A stretch of 48,963 nucleotides of DNA from Planctomycetota bacterium (GCA_021413885.1 JAIOPM010000042.1:1-48963), one strand, 5' to 3'; numbered from the stretch's first letter, positions 17,338 through 27,647 are shown. The notes: generated by a model from the letters alone, not told the origin. Made by a program: numbers and translations.

Positions 17338-18336
17338 TCAGGCGAGACGCTCGTCGATGCCGACGATCTCGCCGTCGGCGAGGCGCCAACGGACGAGCCT
17401 CGGAGCCTTGCGGACTTCATCGAGCTCGCGGAAGAGCGTGCGATCGTGGCGGCGTAGGAAGCGACGGTCGTGAACTCCGTCCGCTTCGCAGCTCGTCACG
17501 CGCATCGACGCGCGTTCGACGCGCGGCCGGCCGAGCAGGCGCGACGCGGCGGCTCGCGGCGCGGCCTCGCTGCGCGCGCGCATCGCGAGGAACGAGTACG
17601 GCAAGCTGCGCAAGTCGACGCCGAGGCGGCGGCCGAAGACCGCCCACTCGCGCGCGGTGAAAACGTGCGGCGGCGGCGGCGCGAAGAAGTGGCACCAATC
17701 GTGCTCGCGACCGGCGACGAGCACGCCGCAGCTCTCGCGGTGCGTGCACGGCGCGATCGGCTCGTGGACTTCGAGCAAACGCTCGCGCACCGCCGACAAC
17801 GCACGGCTCTCGTCGCGCGACGCCGACTCGACCCACACGAACGCCTTCGCCGCGGAAAGGATCGCGACCAATTCGTCGAGCGCCGGCGGATCGAGCTCGC
17901 CCATCACGTGGCTGACGAGGACGAGATCGAACGCGGCGGGTTGAGCGCTCTCGGCGAACTCGACGGCGAGTTTCGGGTGCTCCTTCTTCAGGATGCGCTT
18001 GGCGGAGTCGAGCGCCGGCCGCGAGCGATCGACCAACGTCAGACGTTCGACCAACGCCTTCGGAAAACGCCCGAGGACTTCCCGCGTCGCGATCGCGCTA
18101 CCCGCGCCCCAGTCGAGCCACCGACCGCCCGGCGCCGCGAAGCCCCGCGCCGCGAGCTCGTCGAGCACCGCGTGCCACTTCCAGGCGATCCGCCGTCCGA
18201 ACGTGGAGTCGTAGAGCTCGACGTCGGCGGTATTGAGCCAGTAGCCCGGCCCGCCGCCGGTGAGGAACTCGTCCCGCAGCGCTTCGAGGCGCTCCCAATC
18301 CACCGCGTCGGGGTCGAAGTCCGGTTCCTCGTTCAC
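17338..18336 (-). CDS. Rsm22-family (ribosomal small subunit-associated) methyltransferase-like protein
   Basis: A 332-residue protein. A Rossmann methyltransferase core carries SAM loop [16 protein letters not shown] (residues about 73-88), and [13 protein letters not shown] follows. The cysteine-rich stretch C197-TH-RES-C203 ... W-C215-HF is characteristic of Rsm22, which binds an iron-sulfur or metal cluster and is linked to assembly of the mitochondrial/bacterial small ribosomal subunit. GTG 18336 is supported by TATAAC six bases upstream. Cytoplasmic. Its co-orientation with two exported redox genes is odd, and they may simply share a transcript. Confidence 0.8.
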   Translation of the reverse strand: MNEEPDFDPDAVDWERLEALRDEFLTGGGPGYWLNTADVELYDSTFGRRIAWKWHAVLDELAARGFAAPGGRWLDWGAGSAIATREVLGRFPKALVERLTLVDRSRPALDSAKRILKKEHPKLAVEFAESAQPAAFDLVLVSHVMGELDPPALDELVAILSAAKAFVWVESASRDESRALSAVRERLLEVHEPIAPCTHRESCGVLVAGREHDWCHFFAPPPPHVFTAREWAVFGRRLGVDLRSLPYSFLAMRARSEAAPRAAASRLLGRPRVERASMRVTSCEADGVHDRRFLRRHDRTLFRELDEVRKAPRLVRWRLADGEIVGIDERLA

Positions 18337-18342
18337 GGAAGG

Positions 18343-18348
18343 GTTATA
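18343..18348 (-). promoter_or_regulatory. -10-like hexamer TATAAC
   Basis: It lies six bases before GTG 18336 on the minus strand. It shares the 165-base divergent region with the gcvP promoter. An 8-bp inverted repeat (CGCTCGAA 18357-18364 with TTCGAGCG 18384-18391) lies just upstream and could be an operator. Confidence 0.5.
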
Positions 18349-18428
18349 GCGCGCGTCGCTCGAAAGACCGCGGCCGAGCCGAGTTCGAGCGTGCGCCCGA
18401 GAGCATCCAAAAGCGTCGACACGCGCGT

Positions 18429-18434
18429 TAGACT
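18429..18434 (+). promoter_or_regulatory. -10-like hexamer TAGACT for gcvP
   Basis: It lies 67 bases before the gcvP start codon, so this transcript would have a leader of about 60 bases, unlike most promoters in this window. The leader contains the AAGGA site. I see no glycine-riboswitch core in it. Confidence 0.4.
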
Positions 18435-18487
18435 TCTCGTTCTTTCGCGCGCCGTTTCAGTCGCGCGACCACCCCGTTCTCTCGAGC

Positions 18488-18492
18488 AAGGA
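18488..18492 (+). promoter_or_regulatory. Shine-Dalgarno AAGGA
   Basis: AAGGA, nine bases before GTG 18502, fixes the start of gcvP inside a much longer open frame. Confidence 0.6.
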
Positions 18493-18501
18493 TCGCGCTC
18501 C

Positions 18502-21438
18502 GTGTCCGGTTCCAAGCCCTCTCCCGCCTTCCTCCGTCCCTCCGACACCTTCGTCCGCCGCCACATCGGGCCGAACGACGCCGAGACGGCGGAGATGCTC
18601 GCGACCCTCGGATTGAAAACTCTCGACGAGCTCACGGCGCAGACCGTGCCCGCGTCGATCCGCATGAAGCGACCGCTGGCGCTCGGGCCGGAACGCGCGG
18701 AGTTCGAGCTGCTCGCCGAGTTCAAGGCGCTGACGCTGAAGAACCAGGTCTTCCGCTCGTTCATCGGCCTCGGCTACCACGACTGCATCGTGCCGCCGGT
18801 GATCCAGCGCAACATCCTCGAGAACCCGGGTTGGTACACGCAGTACACGCCGTACCAGGCGGAGATCGCGCAAGGGCGCCTCGAGGCGCTCTTGAACTAC
18901 CAGACGATGATCGCGGATCTGACCGCGTTGCCGCTCGCGAACGCGTCGTTGCTCGACGAAGGCACGGCGGCGGCGGAAGCGATGCACCTGTGCGCCGACG
19001 CGGCGAAGCAGAAGGCGCAACGCTTCTTCGTCTCCGAGCGTTGCCATCCGCAAACGATCGCGGTCGTGCGCACGCGCGCGGCGGCGCTCGCGATCGAGGT
19101 GGTCGTCGGCGAGCACCTGACCCACGACTTCGCGCAGCTTCCGGTGATCGGCGCGCTCGTGCAGTATCCGACGAGCGACGGTCAAGTCCTCGACTACTCG
19201 GACTTTGGCAAGAAGGTGCATGAGCAAGGCGGCCTGTTCGTCGTCGCGGCGGACTTGCTCGCGCTGACGCTCCTGCGCGCTCCCGGCGAGTTCGGCGCGG
19301 ACGTCGCCGTCGGTTCCGCGCAGCGCTTCGGCGTGCCGATGGGTTTCGGTGGGCCGCACGCGGCGTACCTCGCGACGCGCGACGAGTTCAAGCGCTCGAT
19401 GCCCGGCCGCATCATCGGTCTCTCGCGCGACGCGCAACAGAAGCCGGCGTTGCGGATGGCGTTGCAGACGCGCGAGCAACACATCCGTCGCGAAAAGGCG
19501 ACGTCGAACATCTGCACGGCGCAGGTGCTGCTCGCCGTGATGGCGGGCATGTACGCGGTCTATCACGGGCCGGAAGGATTGCGCGCGATCGCCGAGCGAG
19601 TGCACGGATTGACGGCGACGCTCGCGAAGGGCTTGAAGAAGCTCGGGTTCGGCATCGGCCATCCGGTGTACTTCGACACGCTGCGCGTCGGCCTCGGCTC
19701 ACGCGGCGCCGAAGAGCTCGTCCGCGCCGCCCGCGCGCACCGCATGAACTTGCGCGTGCTCGATGCGCACTCGGTAGGCATCGCGTGCGACGAAACGACG
19801 TCGGTCGACGACATCCGCGCGCTCTTCGAAGTCTTCGGCGGCGACGCGGGCAAGGCGTTGTCGATCGACGAGCTCGCCGGCGAAGTCGAACTCGCCTACG
19901 CCGCGCCGCACGGACGCACGTCGAAGTACCTCGGCCACCCGGTCTTCAACTCGTATCACTCCGAGCACGAGATGCTGCGCTACATGCGCCGGCTCGAGTC
20001 GCGCGATCTGTCGCTGACGACTTCGATGATCCCGCTCGGCTCGTGCACGATGAAGCTCAACGCCACGAGCGAAATGATCCCGGTGACGTGGCCCGAGATC
20101 GGCCGCATGCACCCGTTCGCGCCGTCGGATCAGACCGTCGGCTACCGCGAGATGTTCGCGAAGCTCGAGGCGTCGCTCGCCGAGATCACCGGCTTCCCCG
20201 GTGTGTCGTTGCAGCCGAACGCGGGCTCCCAAGGCGAGTACGCCGGCCTGCTCGTGATTCGCGCCTATCACGAGAGCCGCGGCGATTCGCACCGCAACGT
20301 GTGCTTGATCCCGGTGTCCGCGCACGGCACCAATCCGGCGAGCGCCGTGCTCTGCGGCATGCAAGTCGTGATCGTCGCGTGCGACGAGAAGGGCAACGTC
20401 GACCTCGCCGACCTGAAGGCGAAGGCCGAGCAGCACAAAGCCAACCTCGCCGCATTGATGGTCACGTACCCGTCGACGCACGGCGTGTTCGAGGAGTCGA
20501 TCCGCGACATCTGCTCGATCGTTCACGCGAACGGCGGCCAGGTGTACATGGACGGCGCGAACATGAACGCGCAGGTCGGGCTCTGTCGCCCCGGCGATTT
20601 CGGCGCCGACGTCTGCCACCTCAACCTGCACAAGACGTTCTGCATCCCGCACGGCGGCGGAGGTCCGGGCATGGGCCCGATCTGCTGCGCCGCGCACTTG
20701 ATGCCGTTCCTCCCCGGCCATCCGTTGACCAAGGTCGGCGGCGCGCACGCGAGCGGCGCCGTTTCCGCCGCGCCGTGGGGCAGCGCCTCGATCCTCCCGA
20801 TCTCGCACGTCTACATCGAGTTGATGGGCTCGGCCGGTCTGCAACGCGCGACCGAGATCGCGATCCTCAACGCCAACTACATGGCGAAGCGCCTGAGCGC
20901 TCACTACTCGGTGCTCTACACCAACGAGAAGGGCCGCGTCGCGCACGAGTTCATCATCGATCTGCGTCCGTTCGAGAAGAGCGCCGGCGTCGTCGGCGAG
21001 GACGTCGCGAAGCGCTTGATGGACTACGGCTTCCACTCGCCGACGATGTCGTTCCCGGTCGTCGGCACGTTGATGATCGATCCGACCGAGAGCGAATCTA
21101 GGCCTGAACTCGATCGCCTCTGCGATGCGTTGATCCTGATCCGCGAGGAGATCCGCGCGCTCGAAGAGGGCCGCATGGACAAGAAGGACAACCCGCTCAA
21201 GAACGCGCCGCACACCGCGGACGTCGTTCTGTCGAGCGCGTGGAATCGCCCGTACACCCGCGAACTCGCCGCCTATCCGGCGCCGTGGACGCGCGCGCAC
21301 AAGTTCTGGCCGACCGTCAGCCGCATCGACAACGGCTTCGGCGACAAGAATCTCGTCTGCACGTGCCCGACGACCGAGTCGTACGCGGCGAACGCGCCGA
21401 CGAAGATCGTGCCGAGGGACTTCGCGCTCAATCGCTGA
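18502..21438 (+). CDS. gcvP: Glycine dehydrogenase (decarboxylating), P protein
   Basis: A 978-residue, full-length fused P protein of the glycine cleavage system. It decarboxylates glycine with pyridoxal phosphate and passes the aminomethyl group to lipoyl-GcvH. The N-terminal half starts with [20 protein letters not shown] and contains the [12 protein letters not shown] region. The C-terminal half has [41 protein letters not shown] and the PLP-lysine segment HLNLHKTF with K711, followed by a glycine-rich loop. GTG start with AAGGA. No gcvT or gcvH is nearby, so the system is split in this genome or lies outside the window. A strong hairpin follows the stop. Confidence 0.97.
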   Translation: MSGSKPSPAFLRPSDTFVRRHIGPNDAETAEMLATLGLKTLDELTAQTVPASIRMKRPLALGPERAEFELLAEFKALTLKNQVFRSFIGLGYHDCIVPPVIQRNILENPGWYTQYTPYQAEIAQGRLEALLNYQTMIADLTALPLANASLLDEGTAAAEAMHLCADAAKQKAQRFFVSERCHPQTIAVVRTRAAALAIEVVVGEHLTHDFAQLPVIGALVQYPTSDGQVLDYSDFGKKVHEQGGLFVVAADLLALTLLRAPGEFGADVAVGSAQRFGVPMGFGGPHAAYLATRDEFKRSMPGRIIGLSRDAQQKPALRMALQTREQHIRREKATSNICTAQVLLAVMAGMYAVYHGPEGLRAIAERVHGLTATLAKGLKKLGFGIGHPVYFDTLRVGLGSRGAEELVRAARAHRMNLRVLDAHSVGIACDETTSVDDIRALFEVFGGDAGKALSIDELAGEVELAYAAPHGRTSKYLGHPVFNSYHSEHEMLRYMRRLESRDLSLTTSMIPLGSCTMKLNATSEMIPVTWPEIGRMHPFAPSDQTVGYREMFAKLEASLAEITGFPGVSLQPNAGSQGEYAGLLVIRAYHESRGDSHRNVCLIPVSAHGTNPASAVLCGMQVVIVACDEKGNVDLADLKAKAEQHKANLAALMVTYPSTHGVFEESIRDICSIVHANGGQVYMDGANMNAQVGLCRPGDFGADVCHLNLHKTFCIPHGGGGPGMGPICCAAHLMPFLPGHPLTKVGGAHASGAVSAAPWGSASILPISHVYIELMGSAGLQRATEIAILNANYMAKRLSAHYSVLYTNEKGRVAHEFIIDLRPFEKSAGVVGEDVAKRLMDYGFHSPTMSFPVVGTLMIDPTESESRPELDRLCDALILIREEIRALEEGRMDKKDNPLKNAPHTADVVLSSAWNRPYTRELAAYPAPWTRAHKFWPTVSRIDNGFGDKNLVCTCPTTESYAANAPTKIVPRDFALNR

Positions 21439-21455
21439 GCGAATCGGCGTTCCAA

Positions 21456-21497
21456 CGCGCGTCGCGAAACGAGCTCGAGGCTCCTTCGCGACGCGCG
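21456..21497 (+). terminator. Hairpin 18 bases after gcvP
   Basis: A perfect 13-bp inverted repeat (CGCGCGTCGCGAA at 21456-21468 and TTCGCGACGCGCG at 21485-21497) with a 16-base loop. There is no T-run, so it may act as a pause or Rho-assisted terminator. The rest of the 308-base gap (21439-21746) holds no gene I can support, only the probable -10 TACGAT at 21715-21720 for the next gene. Confidence 0.5.
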
Positions 21498-21746
21498 CTG
21501 CATTCCCGGCGTCGAGGAACGCGGCGGTGCGGTCGTTGGCAAGCGCAACTCTTCCTTGCACCGGCGTGCGTTCACCCCGAAGCAACGCGCACGTCGGCAA
21601 ACTGCTCCGCGCCGAGCAAGGAAGTGCAAGCGACGAGCGCGCGCGGCGAGAGAGCGTGTCGACGCTCGCGGCACTCGTTACCTGAACGTGACCGCGTGGG
21701 TCGTTGCGCTTCTCTACGATCGCGAGCTCTTCGGAGTTCGAATCGC

Positions 21747-22886
21747 ATGAAACAGTCGTCGTCTCTTCTCGCACTGCTCGCCATTCTCTCGTGCTCCGCG
21801 TGCGCGACGCAGCATCACGGACGACTCGAACGGAAGGCGGCGAGCGCACTTCCCGCCGGCCCCGTCGCTCGCGACGAAACCGCGCGCATGGAGCAAGTCG
21901 CCGACGGCGTGTACGTCATCGTTCACGACAACGCCACCGATGAATGGCCCCACGGCAACACCGGAGTGATCGTCGGGCGCGAAACGCTCTTCGTCGTCGA
22001 TTCGACGTATCTCCCCTCGCGCGCGAAGGCCGACATCGCGTTGATCCGCCAGGTGACCAACAAGCCGGTGCGTTATCTGATGACGACGCACTGGCACTTC
22101 GATCACAACAACGGCGCGAGCGCCTACCGCGATGCCTTCCCGAACGTCGAGCTCGTCGCCGAGCGCAACACCGCGCGCTGGATCGACCTCAACGCCACGT
22201 ATTGGTCGAAGATGTCGACGGCGCCGCAATCGACGCGGCGAGCGGCGCTCACGGCACTCGAGACGACGCTCGCGGCGGGCGTCGACGAGAAGGGCACGGC
22301 GTTCAGCGACACGGACCGCGAGGCGCGAGCGCACGTCATCGCGCAGCGCAAGGCGGAGCTCGACGATCTCGCTTCTCTCGTCGTCCTCACTCCGACGAAA
22401 CTCTTCGACGAGCGCCTCGACCTCGACTTCGAAGGCCGGCGCATCGAGCTCGTCAACTGGGGCCCCGCGAACAGCCCCGACGACTCGACGATCTACTTGC
22501 CGAAGGAACGCGTGCTCTTCCTCGGCGACATCCTCGTGCAATCGCCGTTGCCGTTCGTCGGCGCGTGTTGGCCGATCCAGTGGGTCGACGTGCTCGCGAA
22601 GCTCGAGCAGATCCCCGCCGACGTGATCGTTCCGGGCCACGGCCCGGTGCTGCACGACTTCGAGTACGCGCGAGCGTTCCGCGAGTTCCTCGAGACGACG
22701 CTCGTGCGTGTCGAAGCGCTCGCTCGCGAAGGCAAGACGCTCGACGAAGTGAAGGCGACGCTCGATCTCTCCGATGTCCGCGCGCGCGTGCCGGCGTGGA
22801 ACGTCGACGTCACCGCCGACGACTGGACGTACACGGTGACGACGCTCGCCGAACGCGCCTGGCGCGCGGTGCGCGGGCAGGGCTGA
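21747..22886 (+). CDS. Metallo-beta-lactamase-fold lipoprotein
   Basis: A 379-residue protein with an N-terminal lipoprotein signal (Cys16 or Cys19 in ILSCSAC). Zinc-binding motif H115-W-H117-F-D119-H120 fits the class B metallo-beta-lactamase fold. Further ligands are likely in LFLGDIL (Asp) and VIVPGHGPVL (His). A long helical insertion (residues about 150-220) separates the first motif from the rest, so it is probably a hydrolase other than a true lactamase. The substrate is unknown. It is anchored outside the cytoplasm. ATG 21747 follows CGGAG at 21731-21735. Confidence 0.85.
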   Translation: MKQSSSLLALLAILSCSACATQHHGRLERKAASALPAGPVARDETARMEQVADGVYVIVHDNATDEWPHGNTGVIVGRETLFVVDSTYLPSRAKADIALIRQVTNKPVRYLMTTHWHFDHNNGASAYRDAFPNVELVAERNTARWIDLNATYWSKMSTAPQSTRRAALTALETTLAAGVDEKGTAFSDTDREARAHVIAQRKAELDDLASLVVLTPTKLFDERLDLDFEGRRIELVNWGPANSPDDSTIYLPKERVLFLGDILVQSPLPFVGACWPIQWVDVLAKLEQIPADVIVPGHGPVLHDFEYARAFREFLETTLVRVEALAREGKTLDEVKATLDLSDVRARVPAWNVDVTADDWTYTVTTLAERAWRAVRGQG

Positions 22887-23193
22887 GCAGCGGAACGCCG
22901 CCGCGCGAAAGTTCTCGAGTGCGATCGACGCGGCGCCGCCCCTGACCAGTCGCCGGCTGCGATGCCCACTCGAATCGCACCGCAACGGCACGTTCGACCG
23001 CGGACCATCGGCCCGTGCTCGACGGCAACCCATCCAGCCCGAGTCCGATGGCCGAGCTCCCATCCCCTCGGCTACCATCTCGAACCGTTTCGCGTTCGTC
23101 GTCTCGCATTCGCGCGGAAGAGCCGTCGCGCTCGCCCCTTTGCCGGCGAGCCCGCCGCGACGGGCTGCCGCCGAAGTCTCAGGGGAGCCTTGC
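22887..23193. other. Non-coding gap with a candidate promoter
   Basis: No convincing gene lies in these 307 bases. A possible -10 (TACCAT, 23073-23078) and a clear Shine-Dalgarno AGGGGAG (23181-23187) lie ahead of the next gene, which implies a leader of about 110 bases. A 7-bp repeat (GTGCGAT near 22919, ATCGCAC near 22974) could form a weak hairpin. Confidence 0.35.
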
Positions 23194-24933
23194 ATGATCG
23201 TTCGTCGGTCTCTCGCCGTCGTCGTACTCTTCGTCTGCGCTTGTCGTTCGAGCCGTCCGCTCTTCGAGCACCACCGTGTCGAAGCGATGCCCGACGCCGG
23301 ATCGGTGCACTTCGCGGTGCTGTCGGTCGCGCCGTGGGACGAGATCCGCGAGCAGCTCGCGCCGAACTTCGAGCTCACGCCCGCGCAGGCGTACGCCGAA
23401 GCGGTCGGCACGACGCAGTCGATGGAGAGCGCGGTGCTGAACTTCCTCGGCGCGTCGGTCGGCGGACGCTCGACGCGCGACCTCGATTCGGGCGCGCGCT
23501 CCGCGGTCACGACTCCCGGCACGGCGGCCGCGCCGCCGAAGGTGAACACGGTCGCCCCGCCGCCTTCGCTCTCCACCGGAACGAGCATCGATCTGCCCCA
23601 AGGCGCGAACCAAGCTCCGAACGCCGGGATCGGCATCGATCCGATGACGCGCTACTGGACGGCGGCGGCGCTGTATCAAGAAGTTCAACTGCTCGGCCAG
23701 TACATCCAGCACGCCGCAGTGCGCGACGGCTACACCGCGTTCCTCGTGCGGCTCCAGGTCACGTTGATGCCCAAGGCGCGCAACGAGCCGTACGACGCGT
23801 ACACCACGATCTCGTTCTTCCCGTCGGGCGACGGCGAGCGCGCGAACTCCGGCGCGCACACGCGCTCCCTCGACAAGCTCGCGTTCCCGTCGACGCCGGG
23901 CGCGGGGCCGCAGGTGATCCCGTTGCTCGTCAACGACAACCTCGAGGCGAGCCTCCAAGTCCGCCAACAACAATCGGTGACGCAGGTCGCCGCGGCGATC
24001 GAGTACTTCCGCGAGGGCCTAGCCGCGGGCGGCGGCGTTCAAAGCGTGAACGCCGATAGCCAACAGGCGTTCGGCAACGACCTCAACAGCCTGCTCTCGG
24101 TCGCGCGCCTCTCCGACAACACGATCCGCGTGCGGCTCGGCGCGATGCAGCAGGCATCGGCGCGCTACGCGATGGTTCCGCGCAACCACAACGTGACCGT
24201 GTTGGTGATGGTGCCGCAGGGAACGTGTCGCGGGATGCAGGCGCTCGCGCGGACGACGTTGGTCGACGCGTTGAGCGGCACGGATCTCCCCGATCGCACC
24301 GAGGACGCGTACGACGCGGAGTTCGACGTCCTTCGTCGGCGCTTCGAGATGGAGAACGTGTCGGACGCGACGTTGCGCACGTTGCTCTCGCTCGCGCAGT
24401 CGAACGCGCACGGAGCGTTTCGCGATCTCTTCGAGGTCGAGGTCGCGCGCGGCGACGAGCGCCTGAAGAACTATTGGCAGGCGTTGTGGGTCGACTTGCT
24501 CGCCCTGACCGTCGGCAGTCCGTACGCCGCGACGACGTTCGAGTTGCCGGGGCTCGAGGCGTGCGACGGCGAGGCCGTCGGCCCGAAGTCGAACGCTCGC
24601 GCGGAAGCGAAGCCGCGCGCGTGGCCGTTCGCGGCGACGCACTTCGTCGATGCGATCGTCGGCGATCAGGAGGGTCGTGCGACGTGGCGCGTCGAGCTCG
24701 CTTCGCTCGAGCCGATCGAGGCCGCCGACGTGCGCGCGAACCTGGTCGCCGCCAAGGGGCGTGAGCGCGTCGCCGACGGGCGCGCGACGCGCTGCGCGTT
24801 CGACTCGATCCACAAGACGCTCCAGCTCGACTTCGACGCGCTCGCCGGTGTCGCGGACGATCCCGAGGTGACGCTCGCGCTCGAGTTGTCGATCGGCACC
24901 GCGAGCAAGACGTTGGCGGTTTCGCTGCGGTGA
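23194..24933 (+). CDS. Lipoprotein of unknown function, paired with a metacaspase
   Basis: A 579-residue protein. A lipoprotein signal ends at Cys17 (VVLFVCAC). I recognise no family. Visible parts are a low-complexity Pro/Thr/Ser-Gly stretch at about residues 95-145, a conserved-looking YWTAAALYQEVQLLGQYIQ near 155-175, beta-rich DGYTAFLVRLQVTLMP, then LPDRTEDAYDAEFDVLRRRFEM and a C-terminal Ig-like beta region. The stop overlaps the GTG of the caspase-family gene, so the two are translationally coupled and probably act together outside the cytoplasm. It could be a surface target, inhibitor or partner of the peptidase; no evidence chooses between these. Confidence 0.7.
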   Translation: MIVRRSLAVVVLFVCACRSSRPLFEHHRVEAMPDAGSVHFAVLSVAPWDEIREQLAPNFELTPAQAYAEAVGTTQSMESAVLNFLGASVGGRSTRDLDSGARSAVTTPGTAAAPPKVNTVAPPPSLSTGTSIDLPQGANQAPNAGIGIDPMTRYWTAAALYQEVQLLGQYIQHAAVRDGYTAFLVRLQVTLMPKARNEPYDAYTTISFFPSGDGERANSGAHTRSLDKLAFPSTPGAGPQVIPLLVNDNLEASLQVRQQQSVTQVAAAIEYFREGLAAGGGVQSVNADSQQAFGNDLNSLLSVARLSDNTIRVRLGAMQQASARYAMVPRNHNVTVLVMVPQGTCRGMQALARTTLVDALSGTDLPDRTEDAYDAEFDVLRRRFEMENVSDATLRTLLSLAQSNAHGAFRDLFEVEVARGDERLKNYWQALWVDLLALTVGSPYAATTFELPGLEACDGEAVGPKSNARAEAKPRAWPFAATHFVDAIVGDQEGRATWRVELASLEPIEAADVRANLVAAKGRERVADGRATRCAFDSIHKTLQLDFDALAGVADDPEVTLALELSIGTASKTLAVSLR

Positions 24934-27623
24934 AGATCGCGAGCCGCACGCTCGGTCGCGCCGCGCTCGCGACGCTCGTCGTCGCGACGACGGCGCTCAC
25001 GCGACCGTTCCAAACGGAAACCGCGCGACGGAAGCCGACGCGTCACGCGTTGTTGATCGGCTGCACGGAGTATCCGGAGCTCGCGAAGGCCTTCGACCGC
25101 GCCACGTACGAACAACGCATCCGCCTCGCGGGCCCGGCGAACGACGTCGAATCGATACGCGAGGTCCTGACGACGCGCTTCGGCTTCGCGACCGATCCGC
25201 GCGACGCGGCGAGCGAGATCACGGTGCTCTCGGGCTGGCCCGCCGACGCCGCGGCGCGACCGACGGCGGCGAACATCCGCGCGGCGCTCGATCGGCTCGC
25301 CGTGCTCGACACCCGAGCCGAACTGGTGTTCGTGTTCTTCGCCGGACACGGCAGCCAGGTCCCCGACCGCGACGGCGACGAGCCGGACGGTCTCGACGAA
25401 GCTCTGATGCCCGCCGACGTGCGCACCATCGAAGCGAACGCGCGCGGCGAGATCCCGAACGCGTTGACCGACGACGAACTCGGCCGCCGGCTCGAAGCGA
25501 TCGCGAAGCACACCGACAAACTCGTCTTCGTCGCCGACGCGTGTCACTCCGGTTCGACGTTGCGCGGCGCGCCGTTCGGCGTCAGGACGCGCAACCTCGC
25601 GCCCGAGCTGCTCGGCGTCGACGTGCCGCACACGCGCGGCGCGCAGGGCGGCGACGAGCGTCCGACTCGCGCCGACGGTCGCGCGCTCGCGAACGTCGTC
25701 TGCCTCTACGGCGCGAAGAGTTACCAACTCGCGCCCGAACTGGCGCTGCCCGCGCAGTCGGACGGCGCGTTGCCGCACGGCGTCTTCACGTTCGCGCTCG
25801 CGAGCGAGCTGCACGACGCGAAGGCCGATCTCTCGTGGCGCGAGCTCTACTCGCGACTCGTCTGTCGCTATCGCGTGCTGTGGAACGCCGCGTCGCCCGA
25901 CATCGAGGGCAGCCTCGACTCCGCGGTCTTCGGCACGGGCTTCGTCGCGCCCGAGATCCGGTTGCGCCAGGACAAGAACGAGCTCGTCCTCGAAGGCGGC
26001 GCGTTGCACGACCTTACGAACGGCGACGTGCTCGCGTACTTCGATCCGGACGCGCCGAAGGAGACGCGCACGCCGCTCGGCTACGTCACGATCGAGAAGG
26101 CGGGCCTCTCGATCTCGACGTGCAAGCCGTGCGACGCCGAAGGACGCGCGGCGACGACGGCCAAGCTCACGAAGCGCTATCCGACCAGCCTCGTGCAACG
26201 CAGCGTCGGCGCGAGCTCGCTGCCGATCGCGGTCGTCGACGGCGACGGCAAGGCGCTTCCGCGCGAAGCGTGGCCGGAGGAATGGAAGCGACTCTTCGAG
26301 CCCGCGAGCGACGACGCGGCGCAGCGTCGCCAAGCGCTCTTCCCGCTCGCCACGTCGCTCACCGAGGCGCGTTGCATCGTCCACGTCGACGACGGAGTCG
26401 TCGCGCTCGAGCCGTTCGGCGGCGCCGGGACCGTTCCTAGGTTCACGTTGTCGTCGAGTTCCGCGGGAGCCCTCGACGACGGACTGCGCAGCATCGCGCG
26501 AGTGCAAGCGTTGTTGCGCTTCGTCGACGCGCGGATCGCTCGCCCGCTCGACGAACGCGTGCGCATCGCGTGCGAGGTCGACGGTGGCGCGGGCTTCGCG
26601 CCGCTCCAGAGCGGCGCCACGTTCGTCCCGGGCGCGCCGGTGCGCATGACGATCGAGAACCGCTCGGGCGCCGACCAGTTCGTGTTCCTCTTCCTCGTCG
26701 ACGGCAGTTACGGCGTCACGCAGATCTTCCCGACCGGCATGTCCGACGGCGGCGTCTTCGACTTCCACCCGAACGCGAAGGTCGAGGCGAGCGACGGGCC
26801 GATCGTGTCCAAGGACGACGTGCGGTTCGACGACTCGACGTCGGGCAACGAGTACTTGCTCGCGATCGTGATCCCGGCGGCCGGCGCGAAGAGCGTGCCG
26901 AACCTCGACTTCCTCGCGGGCGCCAAGTTGCGCGCGGTGCGCAAGCCGTCGAGCGAGATGGAGCAGGTGCTGCTCGACCTGTGCGACGGCGGCGGAGTGA
27001 CGCGCGGCATCACGTCGAAAGGCGCGGCGCTGAACGACGCGTCGATGGGTTTGATCGCGTGGCGCACGAGCTGGGGCAACGTCGGGCTCCGCGGCACACC
27101 GCGGCTCGTCGTCCCCGCCGCGGCGCAGCCCGACGGCGCGCGCGTCCGCGAACTGCCGTCGCCCGTGCCCGATCCGTGGGCGGTCGGTGAAACGGTGGCG
27201 TGGACGGCGACGACGGAAACGCCGGATGCGCTGGTGCTCTGCGCGACCGACGACGCGGCGTTGCCGGAAGCGCAGCGCCGACGTTGGCTCCTGATCGACG
27301 TCGACGGAGACTCGAAGTGGCCGACCGCGGAAGCCGAGCGGAGCGCGTGGCTCGCGCGCGGCGGCTTCGACGCGGAGCTCGCGCTGTACTTCGCACCGGA
27401 GCGCGACCTCGCGTGCTACGACCTCGACGGCGAGCACGGTTTCGATCGCGTGCTCGTCGACCGCGACGGCGATCGCCTCGCCGACGAACAATTCGAGCTG
27501 CGCAACGGAGTTTGGACGACGACCGCGAACCCGAACAAGCCGTGGCTGCAAACCAGCGCGTTCGACGACGGCGCGTTGCGCGAGGCGGCGACGAAGAAGC
27601 TCCGCCGGCTGATGGTCGAGTGA
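24930..27623 (+). CDS. Secreted metacaspase-like (peptidase C14) protein
   Basis: An 897-residue protein. A signal-like hydrophobic segment (residues about 9-24) leads into a caspase-fold domain at about 36-330: HALLIGCTEYPEL, GPANDVESIREVLTTRFGF, then the catalytic His in VFFAGHGSQVPD (H140) and Cys in VADACHSGS (C205). DGDEPDGLDEAL after the His is typical of metacaspases, which cleave after Arg/Lys and often need calcium. Residues about 575-690 resemble DUF4384 (VRMTIENRSGADQFVFLFLV, FPTGMSDGG). Asp-rich turns DVDGDSK and DRDGDRLAD near the C terminus look like calcium-binding loops. GTG start overlapping the upstream stop. Confidence 0.85.
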   Translation: MKIASRTLGRAALATLVVATTALTRPFQTETARRKPTRHALLIGCTEYPELAKAFDRATYEQRIRLAGPANDVESIREVLTTRFGFATDPRDAASEITVLSGWPADAAARPTAANIRAALDRLAVLDTRAELVFVFFAGHGSQVPDRDGDEPDGLDEALMPADVRTIEANARGEIPNALTDDELGRRLEAIAKHTDKLVFVADACHSGSTLRGAPFGVRTRNLAPELLGVDVPHTRGAQGGDERPTRADGRALANVVCLYGAKSYQLAPELALPAQSDGALPHGVFTFALASELHDAKADLSWRELYSRLVCRYRVLWNAASPDIEGSLDSAVFGTGFVAPEIRLRQDKNELVLEGGALHDLTNGDVLAYFDPDAPKETRTPLGYVTIEKAGLSISTCKPCDAEGRAATTAKLTKRYPTSLVQRSVGASSLPIAVVDGDGKALPREAWPEEWKRLFEPASDDAAQRRQALFPLATSLTEARCIVHVDDGVVALEPFGGAGTVPRFTLSSSSAGALDDGLRSIARVQALLRFVDARIARPLDERVRIACEVDGGAGFAPLQSGATFVPGAPVRMTIENRSGADQFVFLFLVDGSYGVTQIFPTGMSDGGVFDFHPNAKVEASDGPIVSKDDVRFDDSTSGNEYLLAIVIPAAGAKSVPNLDFLAGAKLRAVRKPSSEMEQVLLDLCDGGGVTRGITSKGAALNDASMGLIAWRTSWGNVGLRGTPRLVVPAAAQPDGARVRELPSPVPDPWAVGETVAWTATTETPDALVLCATDDAALPEAQRRRWLLIDVDGDSKWPTAEAERSAWLARGGFDAELALYFAPERDLACYDLDGEHGFDRVLVDRDGDRLADEQFELRNGVWTTTANPNKPWLQTSAFDDGALREAATKKLRRLMVE

Positions 27624-27647
27624 ACGCGACGCTCGGGCCGAGCGTGC

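Noticed and set aside
17470..18501. Upstream extension of the gcvP frame
   Set aside because: The frame is open, but it is antisense to the Rsm22-like gene and arginine-rich. GTG 18502 with AAGGA fits the known N terminus of GcvP.
18435..18501. Possible glycine riboswitch before gcvP
   Set aside because: The leader is only about 60 bases and lacks the conserved core elements of the glycine aptamer that I would expect.
21730..21745. tRNA T-loop-like GTTCGAATC
   Set aside because: No pairing stems or acceptor arm around it. It is simply the leader of the MBL-fold gene.
21556..21750. 64-codon frame in the gap after gcvP
   Set aside because: Basic, low-complexity composition and no Shine-Dalgarno or homology I recognise. 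It also runs over the start of the next gene.
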